Origin: Hyphomicrobiales bacterium | Lineage (GTDB): Bacteria > Pseudomonadota > Alphaproteobacteria > Rhizobiales > Rhizobiaceae | Direction: 5' to 3' | Length of the DNA: 64,000 bases | Assembly (NCBI GenBank): GCA_900466475.1 | Contig: UBMI01000006.1 | Span: 1-64,000 of the forward strand | Made by a program: the position numbers and the translations under genes | Notes under the pieces: generated by a model | Database searches by the model: none | What the model was told of the DNA's origin: nothing | The model's input: the letters and a program-made list of their open reading frames with translations, nothing else | In this document: positions 24,991 to 35,986 of the stretch, piece after piece | Numbering within the stretch: position 1 is the first letter of the stretch | Layout of the letters: every line of letters begins with the position of its first letter

Positions 24991-27078
24991 ATGACGAATT
25001 TCCGTAAGATCGGCATCCTGGCAGGACTGGCGCTCAGCGTTTCAGTCGCGGCCCTGAATGCCTATGCGTCCGAGCCTACAGTGCCGCCAGCCCCGCCGGC
25101 TTTCCCGGCGGAAGGCAAGATCAAATATGTGTCCCGCGACTCCATCCTGGAGTTCAAGGCGCTGCCCGAATATCATGAGCCGGACTGGGTAACGAAGAAT
25201 TTCGTCGACACCGGCAAGCTGCCGGCGGTCAAGGATCGCCTGCCCAAGGAACCGATGGTCTTCAAGACCGAGAACATGCCTGACGGTCCCGGCGTCTATG
25301 GCGACGTGATGCGCCATGTCATCGGCGGTCGGCCGGAAGGCTGGAACTACGGTGCCGGTCAGACGCAGGGCTGGGGCGGTATCGATATCGGCCTCTCCGA
25401 ATGCCTGACACGCACAGCACCGCTATTCCAGGTGGAAGCCAAGGATACCGAGCCGTTGCCGAACCTCGCCAAGGGCTGGGAGTGGTCGCAGGACGGTCAC
25501 AAGCTCACCATGCACCTGATCGAAGGCGCCAAGTGGTCCGACGGCGCGCCCTTCAACGCCGATGACCTCATGTTCTATTGGGAAGACGAAGTCATCGACC
25601 CGAACGTTTCGCCGCTCGGTGGCGGTGCGTCGCCGGAGGCCTTCGGTGAGGGAACGACGCTCACGAAGATCGACGACTACACAGTCGAATGGACCTTCAA
25701 GGAAGCCTTCCCGAAGCAGTATCTCTATACGATGGCCTACCCCAACTTCTGCCCGGGTCCATCGCATATTCTCAAACTCCAGCATCCAAAATATTCGAAG
25801 AACACTTACGACCAGTTCAAGAACGCCTTCCCGCCGGAATTCATGAACATGCCGGTGATGGGCGCCTGGGTGCCGGTTGAATATCGGCCTGACGATATCA
25901 TCGTCATGCGCCGCAATCCCTATTACTGGAAGGTCGACGAGAAGGGCAATCAGCTGCCTTATCTCAACGAGCTGCACTACAAGCTCTCGACCTGGGCCGA
26001 CCGTGACGTGCAGGCTGTAGCCGGTTCTGCCGACTTCTCGAACCTCGAGCAGCCGGAAAACTTCGTTGCCTCGCTCAAGCGCGCTGCCGAAAAGACCGCT
26101 CCGGCGCGTCTCGCCTTCGGTCCGCGCCTCATCGGCTATAACTTGCGTATGAACCTGTCGGGCAATGGCTGGGGTGATCCCGACGCTCGCAGTCAGGCGA
26201 TCCGCGAACTCGACCGCAACGAGGACTTCCGCAAGGCCATAACCATGGCGGTCGACCGCAAGGCAATCGGCGACTCCCTCGTCAAGGGACCGTTCACGGC
26301 AATTTATGCAGGCGGCCTTTCCTCAGGCACGAGCTTCTATGATCGCAACTCGACAGTCTACTATCCCTTCGATCTGAAGGGTGCGAAGGCACTGCTCGCC
26401 AAGGTCGGCCTGAAGGATACCGACGGCGATGGCTTCGTGAACTTCCCGGCCGGAACAGCTGACGGCAAGAACGTCGAGATCGTGCTTCTCGTCAACAACG
26501 ACTACACCACCGACAAGAGCCTTGCCGAAGGTGTCGTCGGCCAGATGGAAAAGCTCGGCATCAAGATCATCATCAATGCTCTTGATGGCCCGAAGCGGGA
26601 CAATGCGCATTATGCCGGCCAGTTCGACTGGCTGATCCAGCGCAACACAACCGAGCTCGCCTCCGTGGTGCAGAACACCGAGCAGCTTGCCGCTGTCGGC
26701 CCGCGTACCAGCTGGCACCATCGCGCCGGCAAGGACAATCAGCTCGACCTCCTGCCTTACGAAAAGGAGCTTGCCGACATCGTCAACAAGTTCCGCACGA
26801 GCCAGGACAATGACGAACGCGTCGCGCTCATGAAGCAGTACCAGAAGACTGCGACCGAACACGTCGATACCGTCGGCCTGACCGAATATCCGGGCGCGCT
26901 GATCATCAACAAGCGTTTCTCGAATATTCCCGAGGGCACGCCGATCATGATGTTCAACTGGGCCGAGGACTCCGTCATCCGCGAGCGTGTGTGGGTGGCC
27001 GCCGACAAGCAGGGCAAGTACGAACTCTTCCCTCAACAGCTTCCCGGTAAGCCCGGGGACAAGGGTCCGATAAACTAA
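24991..27078 (+). CDS. agpA: Periplasmic oligosaccharide-binding protein (Opp/Dpp-type, AgpA-like)
   Basis: 695-residue family 5 solute-binding protein with a signal peptide (AALNAYA|SEP). Family pattern: LPNLAKGWEWSQDGHKLTMHL, LIEGAKWSDGAPFNADDLMFYWED, VEWTFKEAFPKQY, and ELDRNEDFRKAITMAVDRKAI. It is longer than dipeptide-binding DppA (~535), as expected for the alpha-galactoside binding proteins. It heads the transporter block after the first GH4 gene. In S. meliloti AgpA binds melibiose and raffinose; that specificity is inferred here from synteny. Confidence 0.87.
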   Translation: MTNFRKIGILAGLALSVSVAALNAYASEPTVPPAPPAFPAEGKIKYVSRDSILEFKALPEYHEPDWVTKNFVDTGKLPAVKDRLPKEPMVFKTENMPDGPGVYGDVMRHVIGGRPEGWNYGAGQTQGWGGIDIGLSECLTRTAPLFQVEAKDTEPLPNLAKGWEWSQDGHKLTMHLIEGAKWSDGAPFNADDLMFYWEDEVIDPNVSPLGGGASPEAFGEGTTLTKIDDYTVEWTFKEAFPKQYLYTMAYPNFCPGPSHILKLQHPKYSKNTYDQFKNAFPPEFMNMPVMGAWVPVEYRPDDIIVMRRNPYYWKVDEKGNQLPYLNELHYKLSTWADRDVQAVAGSADFSNLEQPENFVASLKRAAEKTAPARLAFGPRLIGYNLRMNLSGNGWGDPDARSQAIRELDRNEDFRKAITMAVDRKAIGDSLVKGPFTAIYAGGLSSGTSFYDRNSTVYYPFDLKGAKALLAKVGLKDTDGDGFVNFPAGTADGKNVEIVLLVNNDYTTDKSLAEGVVGQMEKLGIKIIINALDGPKRDNAHYAGQFDWLIQRNTTELASVVQNTEQLAAVGPRTSWHHRAGKDNQLDLLPYEKELADIVNKFRTSQDNDERVALMKQYQKTATEHVDTVGLTEYPGALIINKRFSNIPEGTPIMMFNWAEDSVIRERVWVAADKQGKYELFPQQLPGKPGDKGPIN

Positions 27079-27105
27079 GAGCTCCCTCCCGAATGACAAG
27101 AGCTT

Positions 27106-27132
27106 CCGGTCGCGCGTGCTGCGCGCGGCCGG
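27106..27132 (+). other. Intercistronic stem-loop between binding protein and permease genes
   Basis: Arms CCGGTCGCGCG (27106-27116) and CGCGCGGCCGG (27122-27132) pair with one G-U position around a five-base loop. No T-run follows. It probably stabilises the upstream binding-protein mRNA or attenuates transcription, so that binding protein exceeds membrane subunits. Confidence 0.6.
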
Positions 27133-27196
27133 TCAGAATCAACAAGCCGGCCGCGCTGAGACGAGCGACTGGCGGCAAGGAGAAGCGAACCGTCTG

Positions 27197-28204
27197 ATGT
27201 TACGATTCCTGCTCATGCGCATCGCCTCGGCGATCCCCGTCCTCTTCATCCTGAGTGTGGTGACCTTCGCGATTATCCAGGCACCCCCCGGAGATTATGC
27301 CGATTACATCCGTTCGCAGTTGATCAATCAGGGCGGCGCTTCCTTCGCGCAAGCCGATGCCCAGGCTCAGGCCTATCGTGTCGAACATGGCCTCGATCAG
27401 CCGCTGGTCGTCCAGTACGTCAACTGGATCACGGGCATAGTGACCAGAGGCGATTTCGGCTACAGCATGTTCTACAACAAGCCGGTTGCCGACGTTGTCG
27501 GCGAGCGCCTGCCGCGCACGCTGGCCCTGGCGCTGGTCTGCCACATTTTCGCGTCGATCCTCGGCATCACTTTCGGCATCTGGGCGGCGACCCGCCAATA
27601 TAGCTGGATCGACAGCCTGCTCTCCGGCATCTCTTTCCTCGGCATGACGGTGCCGCGCTTTCTGATGGCGCTGATCATCGTCTACCTGCTCGTCTTCCAG
27701 TTCAATGTGACGGAAATCGGCAGCTTCTTCTCACCGCAATATGGCGGAGCGCCGTGGTCCTGGGCGAAATTCATGGATCTCGTAAGCCACGTCTGGCCGG
27801 TCGTCGCGATCGCCACCTTCGGCGGGCTCGCCTACAATATGCGCGTCATGCGCGGCAATCTGCTCGATACGCTGAACGCCCAATATGTCGAGACAGCGCG
27901 CGCCAAGGGGCTTTCGGGCGGCGCGGTCGTCATGCGCCACGCCGTTCCAAACGCGCTCCATCCGCTCGTCATGTATCAGGGTGTCGTGCTTCCCTACATG
28001 CTGACCGGCGAGATCGAGACCGCGATCATCTTCGCTCTACCAACCGTCGGTCCGGCAATCGTCGGCTCCATGGCGATCGGTGACGTCTATGTCACCGCGA
28101 CTTTCATGCTGGTGCTGTCGGCGACACTGATCGTCGGCAACATCATCGCCGACATGCTGCTTGCCATGCTCGATCCGCGGGTCCGTCAATATGGAGGAGC
28201 CTGA
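27197..28204 (+). CDS. agpB: ABC importer permease (DppB/OppB type, AgpB-like)
   Basis: 335 residues from the ATG at 27197. Typical N-terminus LRFLLMRIASAIPVLFILSV followed by a periplasmic loop with YRVEHGLDQPLVVQYVNWI, then five more membrane segments. The EAA-type loop AQYVETARAKGLSGGAVVMR and RHAVPNALHPLV are clear. It pairs with the next permease to form the channel. Confidence 0.88.
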   Translation: MLRFLLMRIASAIPVLFILSVVTFAIIQAPPGDYADYIRSQLINQGGASFAQADAQAQAYRVEHGLDQPLVVQYVNWITGIVTRGDFGYSMFYNKPVADVVGERLPRTLALALVCHIFASILGITFGIWAATRQYSWIDSLLSGISFLGMTVPRFLMALIIVYLLVFQFNVTEIGSFFSPQYGGAPWSWAKFMDLVSHVWPVVAIATFGGLAYNMRVMRGNLLDTLNAQYVETARAKGLSGGAVVMRHAVPNALHPLVMYQGVVLPYMLTGEIETAIIFALPTVGPAIVGSMAIGDVYVTATFMLVLSATLIVGNIIADMLLAMLDPRVRQYGGA

Positions 28205-28205
28205 T

Positions 28206-29339
28206 ATGTTTGCCTTCGACTCTTCCACACCGCCGCCGCCACACGAGGAAACGGTCAAGAATACCAGCCATGGCAATGAGAGCTACATGGCTCTGGTCTG
28301 GCGCCGGCTGCGGCGCTCCTGGACCGGCATGATCGGCCTCATCCTCGTCGGGCTCCTGATCATCATGGCGATCTTTGCCGATTTCTTCGCGCCGATGGAT
28401 CCGAAGGCGACCGATGTCGGCTTTGCGCCGCCGCAGCTCATCAGCATCCACGACAAGGAGGGCAGTCTCGTCTGGCCGCGCGTCTATGCGCTTGCGGATT
28501 CCGAAGAGCTCGATCCGGTCACTTTCCAGCCGGTCGTCGGCCTGGATTATGACAATCCGCGTCTGCTCGGCTTCTTCGTGAAGGGTGCTGACTATAATCT
28601 ACTCGGTCTCATCCCGGCCAATCGCCATTTCTTTGGCACGGTCGATGGCGAACCGGTGCATTTCCTCGGCACCGACAAGTTCGGCCGAGACGTGCTGTCG
28701 CGCGCCATTATCGGCTCACGCATCTCGCTGATGATCGCGCTGACGGTGGTCTTCATCGTCACCGTCGTCGGCACCACTGTCGGGATGGTGTCAGGCTACT
28801 ATGGCGGTGCCTTCGATATCTGGGTGCAGCGCTTCGTCGAGCTGGTGCTCGCCTTCCCGCAGCTGCCGCTTTATCTGGCGCTGACATCGCTGATCCCGAT
28901 CACAGCGCCGACCAACATCTTCCTCGCCTTCGTGATCTTCGTCATGTCGGCGCTTGGCTGGGCGCAGATGTCGCGCGAGGTGCGCGGCAAGACTCTGGCC
29001 CTTGCGCGTATCGAATATGTGCGGGCAGCAATGGCCGTTGGTGCCACCGACCGTCGCATCATCTTCCAGCATATTTTCCCGAATGTGATGAGCCACGTGA
29101 TCGTCGCCGTCACCATCCACATTCCGAGCGTCGTGCTGCTCGAATCCTTCCTCGGCTTCCTCGGCTTTGCCGTGAAGCCGCCGCTGATCTCCTGGGGGCT
29201 AATGCTGCAGGATACCGCGAATTATTCCGTCATCGGAACCTATCCCTGGATTCTCTCGCCCGTCGCCTTCGTGCTGGTCACCGTCTTCGCCTTCAATGCT
29301 TTGGGCGACGGTCTGCGCGATGCGGTCGATCCCTATTGA
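28206..29339 (+). CDS. agpC: ABC importer permease (DppC/OppC type, AgpC-like)
   Basis: 377 residues from the ATG at 28206, one base after the previous stop and preceded by GGAGGAG. It begins with a Pro-rich cytoplasmic tail and the OppC N-terminal helix (LRRSWTGMIGLILVGLLIIM). A periplasmic insert of ~100 residues precedes HFLGTDKFGRDVLSRAIIGS, and the EAA loop is EYVRAAMAVGATDRRIIFQH. Longer than DppC because of the insert, as in related sugar-linked systems. Confidence 0.88.
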   Translation: MFAFDSSTPPPPHEETVKNTSHGNESYMALVWRRLRRSWTGMIGLILVGLLIIMAIFADFFAPMDPKATDVGFAPPQLISIHDKEGSLVWPRVYALADSEELDPVTFQPVVGLDYDNPRLLGFFVKGADYNLLGLIPANRHFFGTVDGEPVHFLGTDKFGRDVLSRAIIGSRISLMIALTVVFIVTVVGTTVGMVSGYYGGAFDIWVQRFVELVLAFPQLPLYLALTSLIPITAPTNIFLAFVIFVMSALGWAQMSREVRGKTLALARIEYVRAAMAVGATDRRIIFQHIFPNVMSHVIVAVTIHIPSVVLLESFLGFLGFAVKPPLISWGLMLQDTANYSVIGTYPWILSPVAFVLVTVFAFNALGDGLRDAVDPY

Positions 29340-29349
29340 GGTGATGAAG

Positions 29350-31017
<1,668 letters not shown>

Positions 31018-31039
31018 TTTCAGAATGCCGGAGGTTCAT

Positions 31040-32404
31040 ATGGCAAATCCCAGAATAACGTTCATCGGAGCTGGCTCCACCGTTTTCATGAAGAATATCG
31101 TCGGCGATATCCTGCAGCGTCCGGCGCTGTCAGGCGCCACGATCGCGCTCATGGATATCAATCCGCAGCGACTGGAAGAAAGCGCCATCGTCGTCAACAA
31201 GCTGATTTCGACGCTTGGCGTGAAGGCGAAGGCGGAAACCTATTCCGATCAACGCAAGGCGCTCTCGGGCGCTGATTTCGTCGTCGTCGCCTTCCAGATC
31301 GGCGGTTACGAGCCCTGCACGGTGACCGACTTCGAAGTGCCGAAGAAATACGGGCTGCGTCAAACGATTGCCGATACGCTCGGCGTCGGCGGCATCATGC
31401 GCGGTCTTCGGACCGTGCCGCATCTCTGGAAGATCTGCGAGGACATCCGCGCAGTCTGCCCCAACGCCATCATGCTGCAATATGTAAACCCGATGGCGAT
31501 CAACACCTGGGCGATTTCCGAAAAATATCCCGATATCAAGCAGGTCGGCCTCTGCCATTCCGTACAGGGCACGGCAATGGAGCTCGCCCACGATCTCGAC
31601 ATTCCCTATGACGAGATCCGCTACCGCTCGGCCGGCATCAACCACATGGCCTTCTATTTGAAGTTCGAGCATCGCCAGCCGGATGGTTCCTATAGGAACC
31701 TCTATCCGGATCTGGTTCGCGCCTATCGCGAAGGCCGCGCGCCGAAGCCCGGCTGGAACCCGCGCTGCCCCAACAAGGTGCGCTACGAGATGCTGACGCG
31801 GCTCGGCTATTTCGTGACCGAAAGCTCGGAGCATTTTGCCGAATACACGCCTTACTTCATCAAGGAAGGCCGTGAGGATCTGATCGAGAAATTCGGCATT
31901 CCGCTCGACGAATATCCGAAGCGCTGCATCGAGCAGATCGCCCGCTGGAAGGGGCAGGCGGAAGCCTATCGTTCGGCCGACAAGATCGAGGTCAAGGAAT
32001 CGAAGGAATATGCTTCCTCGATCATCAATTCGGTCTGGACGGGTGAGCCCTCTGTTATCTACGGCAATGTGCGCAACAATGGCTGCATCACGTCGCTGCC
32101 GTCCAATTGCGCGGCCGAAGTGCCCTGCCTGGTCGATGCCTCCGGGATTCAGCCGACCTTTATCGGCGACCTGCCGCCGCAGCTGACGGCGCTAATCCGC
32201 ACCAATATCAATGTCCAGGAGCTGACGGTTCAGGCATTGATGACAGAAAATCCGGAGCATATCTATCATGCCGCGATGATGGACCCGCATACGGCCGCCG
32301 AACTTGATCTCGACCAGATCTGGTCGCTGGTGGACGAGCTGCTTGCCGCTCATGGCGACTGGCTGCCCGAATGGGCCCGACCGAACAAGGCCCGCGCGGC
32401 CTGA
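31040..32404 (+). CDS. agaL2: GH4 alpha-galactosidase (MelA type), second copy
   Basis: 454 residues with N-terminal NAD motif ITFIGAGSTVFMKN, and GH4 residues in QYVNPMAINTW, LCHSVQG and GINHMAFYLKF, the MelA-like variants. Cytoplasmic hydrolysis of melibiose or raffinose-type sugars is expected. ATG at 31040 has GGAGG seven bases upstream. It is the last gene of the seven-gene locus and is followed by a stem-loop. It is paralogous to but well diverged from the 23402 copy, so the two may cleave different linkages. Confidence 0.88.
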   Translation: MANPRITFIGAGSTVFMKNIVGDILQRPALSGATIALMDINPQRLEESAIVVNKLISTLGVKAKAETYSDQRKALSGADFVVVAFQIGGYEPCTVTDFEVPKKYGLRQTIADTLGVGGIMRGLRTVPHLWKICEDIRAVCPNAIMLQYVNPMAINTWAISEKYPDIKQVGLCHSVQGTAMELAHDLDIPYDEIRYRSAGINHMAFYLKFEHRQPDGSYRNLYPDLVRAYREGRAPKPGWNPRCPNKVRYEMLTRLGYFVTESSEHFAEYTPYFIKEGREDLIEKFGIPLDEYPKRCIEQIARWKGQAEAYRSADKIEVKESKEYASSIINSVWTGEPSVIYGNVRNNGCITSLPSNCAAEVPCLVDASGIQPTFIGDLPPQLTALIRTNINVQELTVQALMTENPEHIYHAAMMDPHTAAELDLDQIWSLVDELLAAHGDWLPEWARPNKARAA

Positions 32405-32418
32405 GGGGCCGGAAGTCA

Positions 32419-32447
32419 ATCGGCGCCGGTTTCAAGTCGGCGCCGAT
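32419..32447. terminator. Stem-loop between convergent genes, likely bidirectional terminator
   Basis: Perfect ten-base arms ATCGGCGCCG and CGGCGCCGAT around a nine-base loop, directly after the second GH4 gene and before the convergent RES gene. There is no strong T-run on either strand, so it could also act as an mRNA 3' stabiliser. Confidence 0.55.
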
Positions 32448-32459
32448 CACACCAATCGG

Positions 32460-32954
32460 TCAGGACAGCCTGCCTTCGTCGTCGATCAAGGTCAGGCGGC
32501 AAGGAGCTTTAGCGCTCCATTGCCAGAGCACGAGATTGAGGTCGTCGGCTCTCGCCGCCGGCGCAAAGCTTCTGACCAGCAGCCCGTGATAGCCGTCGGA
32601 CAGGAGTTCGCGCGCAAACATTTGCGTCCTTGCTTCGCCCTTGGCCTTCATCTCGTCGCGCCAGCTTACTGTGGCGAGCGCTGCAGCATCGATACCGAGC
32701 TCTTGAAGGGCGGTCGCGTCCCTCGTGTCGAAGATCCGTTCGATATCGGCCTCGTAGGAGACGAGTGTCGTCGGCTGCAGGCTGCCGACCTGATTGGCCT
32801 CACGCAGTGCCGTCAGCACAGAGAGCGAGGTATAAATCGCTGGCGTTCCCTTGGGGTTGAAGCGGCCGCCATAAAGTTCTGCGCCCCGGCCGGAGAGCGG
32901 CTGGCGTGCATAGATCGGGTTCAGTGCGCGATATAGCTTTCCTTCGTAGCGCAT
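32460..32954 (-). CDS. RES-domain toxin
   Basis: 164 residues covering a full RES domain: LYRALNPIYARQPLSGRGAE, the conserved GRFNPKGTPAIYTS, and ALREANQ, which supplies the expected Arg, Tyr and Glu of the active pocket. Characterised RES toxins deplete NAD+ in the cell. It starts nine bases after the Xre-type antitoxin gene, the standard antitoxin-first order. Confidence 0.88.
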   Translation of the reverse strand: MRYEGKLYRALNPIYARQPLSGRGAELYGGRFNPKGTPAIYTSLSVLTALREANQVGSLQPTTLVSYEADIERIFDTRDATALQELGIDAAALATVSWRDEMKAKGEARTQMFARELLSDGYHGLLVRSFAPAARADDLNLVLWQWSAKAPCRLTLIDDEGRLS

Positions 32955-32963
32955 CGGCCGGGA

Positions 32964-33314
32964 TCAGGCGTGGATACCGGCATCAATCGCATCGATATAG
33001 TCGAGGACTTCCTCCGCCCGCCCGTCGCGAACGAGCTGCATAGCCGTCTGGCCGGAAAAGCCTGACAGGGGCTCGGAACGATACCAGGCATAGGCCATCA
33101 GCGCCGAGCCGAAGCGGGGCTCGACCTTGTTGACGACCTCGATCATCTCGCGCAGGCGTCGTTGCGTCTTGTCAGAGCGCAGGCGGTCCTTGCGCTGGAT
33201 CGCATCCTTGCCGAGACCTGCCGTGCGGGCAATTTCCTCGCTCGTCGTGCGAAAGGCATCGGCGATCTTGCGCGGGGCAAACAGCCCGTCATCTACATAT
33301 TGTGCCAAGCCCAT
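32964..33314 (-). CDS. Xre/MbcA/ParS-type (DUF2384) antitoxin
   Basis: About 116 residues. An N-terminal HTH region (FRTTSEEIARTAGLGKDAIQ) is followed by the DUF2384 part: RLREMIEVVNKVEPRFGSAL, then AYAWYRSEPLSGFSGQTAMQ and LVRDGRAEEVLDYIDAI, ending near the C-terminus that normally plugs the RES active site. ATG 33314 is preferred, with GGAGATGG upstream; a start ten residues earlier is possible. It probably represses its own operon and neutralises the RES protein. Confidence 0.88.
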   Translation of the reverse strand: MGLAQYVDDGLFAPRKIADAFRTTSEEIARTAGLGKDAIQRKDRLRSDKTQRRLREMIEVVNKVEPRFGSALMAYAWYRSEPLSGFSGQTAMQLVRDGRAEEVLDYIDAIDAGIHA

Positions 33315-33386
33315 GATCCATCTCCATGCCAGTATTACTGACACTATATAGCGTCAAAATGAGCGGCATTCAATAATCGCGGCGTT

Positions 33387-35006
33387 TTATCGATGTCGCC
33401 GGCCGACCACGTCGGCCGCCTTGGAGCCGATCGCCATGGCTGGCGCGTTCGTGTTGCCCGAGGGAATGAAGGGAATGATCGAACAATCGATCACCCGCAG
33501 GCCATCGACCCCCCGAACCTTGAGCGCGCCATCGACCACTGCCATCGGATCGTTATCCGGCCCCATGCGCAGGCTGCCGGAGGGATGATAGTTGGTCTTG
33601 ACCGTCTGGCCAGCGAATTTCGTGAGCGCCTCCTCATCTTGCAGCGCCTTGCCGGGCAGGATTTCCATGGCGATCTTGGAACGGAAAGGCTCGGTTTCCA
33701 GAAGCCGCCGCGCCGTTTTCAAAGACGCCAGGGTGAGGCGCAGGTCATCGGGGTCGCCGAAGAAATTGCAGTCGACTAGCGGCTGCTCGGCCGGGTTTGC
33801 GGAGCGCAGCTTTACGCTGCCGCGCGCCTTCGGGCGAAGCAGGCAGGAGGTGAAGGTCACGCCCCAGGTCGGCTTGGCGGAGGAGACATCACGGTCGAGG
33901 TAGACGATCGGCGCGCAATACAGCTGGATCGTCGGCCGCTCACCGCCATCGGGATCGTAGAAGAGGCAGGACTCGATGCCTGTCGTCGTCACCGGCCCGG
34001 AATCGAAGAGCAGATACTGAAGCCCGTTGCGGATCATCGGCCAGCCCTTGTCCTCGCCGAAATAGCCTGATTTGCCTTTCGTGGTGGCGATGACGGGAAC
34101 CTCATGATGATCCTGCAGATTGGCACCGACACCTGGAAGGTCCGCTACCACCTCGATGCCGTGTTCGCGCAGGTGGTCGGCAGGCCCGATGCCCGAGAGC
34201 ATCAGCAGCTTGGCGCTGTTATAGGTTCCCGACGCGACGAGCACTTCGCGTTCGGCCATGGTCTCATGCGTCTGGCCAGCCCGCGTATAGGAGACGCCGA
34301 CGGCGCGGCCGTTCCTGATGATCAGGCGATCGACGCGGGCTTCGGTGATGATCTCCAGCCTGCTGTCGCCTGAGAGTGGATCGAGGAAGGCTTTCTTCGC
34401 ATCCGAGCGTTGCGTGCGCCGGTCCCATTTGGCGAATGTATGTTGCATGATGCCCACGCCATTCTGCCTGACGCCGTTGAAATCGGGGTTGTAGGGATGG
34501 CCGAGCCCCTGGGCCGCAAGGATGAAATCCTCGGTCGTATCCGAGATATGGCGCGGCTCGGAGACGCGCAGATTGCCGGAAATGCCGTGGAATTCGTTAT
34601 TGAAACGGCTGTTTGCCTCGATGCCTTTGAAATGCGGCAGCATATCCGCATAGGACCACTCTGCCCCGTTGCCGAGATAGGCGGCCCAACTGTCGTAGTC
34701 CTCCTTCTGGCCGCGCATATACACCATGGCATTCACCGCGCTGCCGCCACCAAGCGCCTTTGCGACCGGCACGATCGGGCCACGGCCGCCGAGTTGAGGC
34801 TGCGCCACCGTGTGGTGCATCTCGAGGAAATCGTCGCGAGCAAGGTATTTCATGTAACCGGCAGGAAAGGACATAAGCCTCGCCGTATCGCGCGGTCCGC
34901 GTTCGATGATGAGCACCGAAAATCCAAAATCCCGCACCAGCCGCATCGCGGCAACCGAGGCCGCGGATCCGCCACCAGCAATGATGAAGTCATAGCTCTT
35001 GCTCAC
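33387..35006 (-). CDS. GMC-family FAD oxidoreductase (choline-dehydrogenase-like)
   Basis: 539 residues. An N-terminal Rossmann motif (DFIIAGGGSAASVAAMRL ... VLIIERG) and the GMC signature regions KALGGGSAVNAMVYMRGQ and SGTYNSAKLLMLSGIGP are clear. The C-terminal active-site His region is NYHPSGSLRMGPD, and a closing GSKAADVV is present. Members oxidise alcohols or sugars with FAD. It lies downstream of the lactonase-like and IlvD/Edd genes on the same strand, so oxidation of a sugar or polyol in that pathway is a reasonable guess. Confidence 0.88.
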   Translation of the reverse strand: MSKSYDFIIAGGGSAASVAAMRLVRDFGFSVLIIERGPRDTARLMSFPAGYMKYLARDDFLEMHHTVAQPQLGGRGPIVPVAKALGGGSAVNAMVYMRGQKEDYDSWAAYLGNGAEWSYADMLPHFKGIEANSRFNNEFHGISGNLRVSEPRHISDTTEDFILAAQGLGHPYNPDFNGVRQNGVGIMQHTFAKWDRRTQRSDAKKAFLDPLSGDSRLEIITEARVDRLIIRNGRAVGVSYTRAGQTHETMAEREVLVASGTYNSAKLLMLSGIGPADHLREHGIEVVADLPGVGANLQDHHEVPVIATTKGKSGYFGEDKGWPMIRNGLQYLLFDSGPVTTTGIESCLFYDPDGGERPTIQLYCAPIVYLDRDVSSAKPTWGVTFTSCLLRPKARGSVKLRSANPAEQPLVDCNFFGDPDDLRLTLASLKTARRLLETEPFRSKIAMEILPGKALQDEEALTKFAGQTVKTNYHPSGSLRMGPDNDPMAVVDGALKVRGVDGLRVIDCSIIPFIPSGNTNAPAMAIGSKAADVVGRRHR

Positions 35007-35113
35007 ATTTCCTCCGAACCGGGATGATGGTATCCGCCGACTCGCAATTGACTGACAAAGCGAGTGACAACAATGACATAGATGCCACTGGCGATCGTCA
35101 AGGCGCTTTGCGC

Positions 35114-35986
35114 TCAGCGCTCAAAGAATAGCGCTTCGGCATTCTCGATGAAGATTTTACGGGCAAGCGCGGGGTCGCCGATTGCATCCTGCATTCCATC
35201 GATCAGGTCGGCATCATCTGGCATATCGCTCCAGAGTTCGGTGTGCGGCCAATCGCTGCCCCAGAGCAGTTTTTCCGGATGGCTGGCCGCAAGCGCGCGG
35301 ACCACTTCGGCAAAGCCGGGATAGCCACGGTCGCGCGTCAGCCGATAGGGCGCCGTCAGCTTGATATATCCGCCGGCATGATCGGCTAACCGCTGCAGCG
35401 CCGGAAGATGCTGGCGCCATGCGCTGTCGGTGAGCGGTATGAAGCCCAGATGATCGATGACGAAGCGGACACCGAGAGGCGGCAACCGCCCGGCAAGATC
35501 ATCGATCTGGTCCGGATTGATCTGAAACTGCAGCGACCAGCCGAACTCACGGACGGCTGCAGCAAGCTTTTCGGTGGCTGCCAGCGGCAGGCCGCCCTTG
35601 TTGCGGGTGTTGATGCGCACACCGCGGACGCCGAGCCTGTCGAGGCGGGCGATCTCTTCGGCACTGGTCTCGGGATCGATGACGACAATGCCGCGAAGGC
35701 GTTTCGGAAAGGCAGCCAGCGCCTCGGCAAGCACCCGGTTGTCGAGGCCGTAGACGCTCGGCTGCACGAGAATGCCCCTGCCGATACCGAGCCGGTCGGC
35801 AAAGGCGATCCAGTCGGCCGTCGTCGCGATCTCTGGCGTATAGCTGCGCGGCGTGTTGAGGGGTGCGTCCGACCGGAAGACATGGAAATGCGTGTCGATC
35901 GTGCCCTGAGGCAGCGGCTTGTTCGGAAGACGGGTCAATGGCAGACGTGGCAGGCAGAATGGCGCTTCACTGTCCGACTGGCTCAT
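35114..35986 (-). CDS. COG3618 amidohydrolase-family hydrolase (sugar lactonase or LigI-like)
   Basis: 290-residue TIM-barrel hydrolase. Metal/catalytic signatures: GTIDTHFHVF (HxH), LQFQINPDQI, VRFVIDHLGFIP (conserved His/Asp) and LLWGSDWPHTE (terminal Asp). Close families are 2-pyrone-4,6-dicarboxylate lactonase (LigI) and sugar lactonases. It overlaps the IlvD/Edd dehydratase gene by four bases, which favours a sugar-lactonase acting just before that dehydratase. Exact lactone unknown. Confidence 0.82.
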   Translation of the reverse strand: MSQSDSEAPFCLPRLPLTRLPNKPLPQGTIDTHFHVFRSDAPLNTPRSYTPEIATTADWIAFADRLGIGRGILVQPSVYGLDNRVLAEALAAFPKRLRGIVVIDPETSAEEIARLDRLGVRGVRINTRNKGGLPLAATEKLAAAVREFGWSLQFQINPDQIDDLAGRLPPLGVRFVIDHLGFIPLTDSAWRQHLPALQRLADHAGGYIKLTAPYRLTRDRGYPGFAEVVRALAASHPEKLLWGSDWPHTELWSDMPDDADLIDGMQDAIGDPALARKIFIENAEALFFER

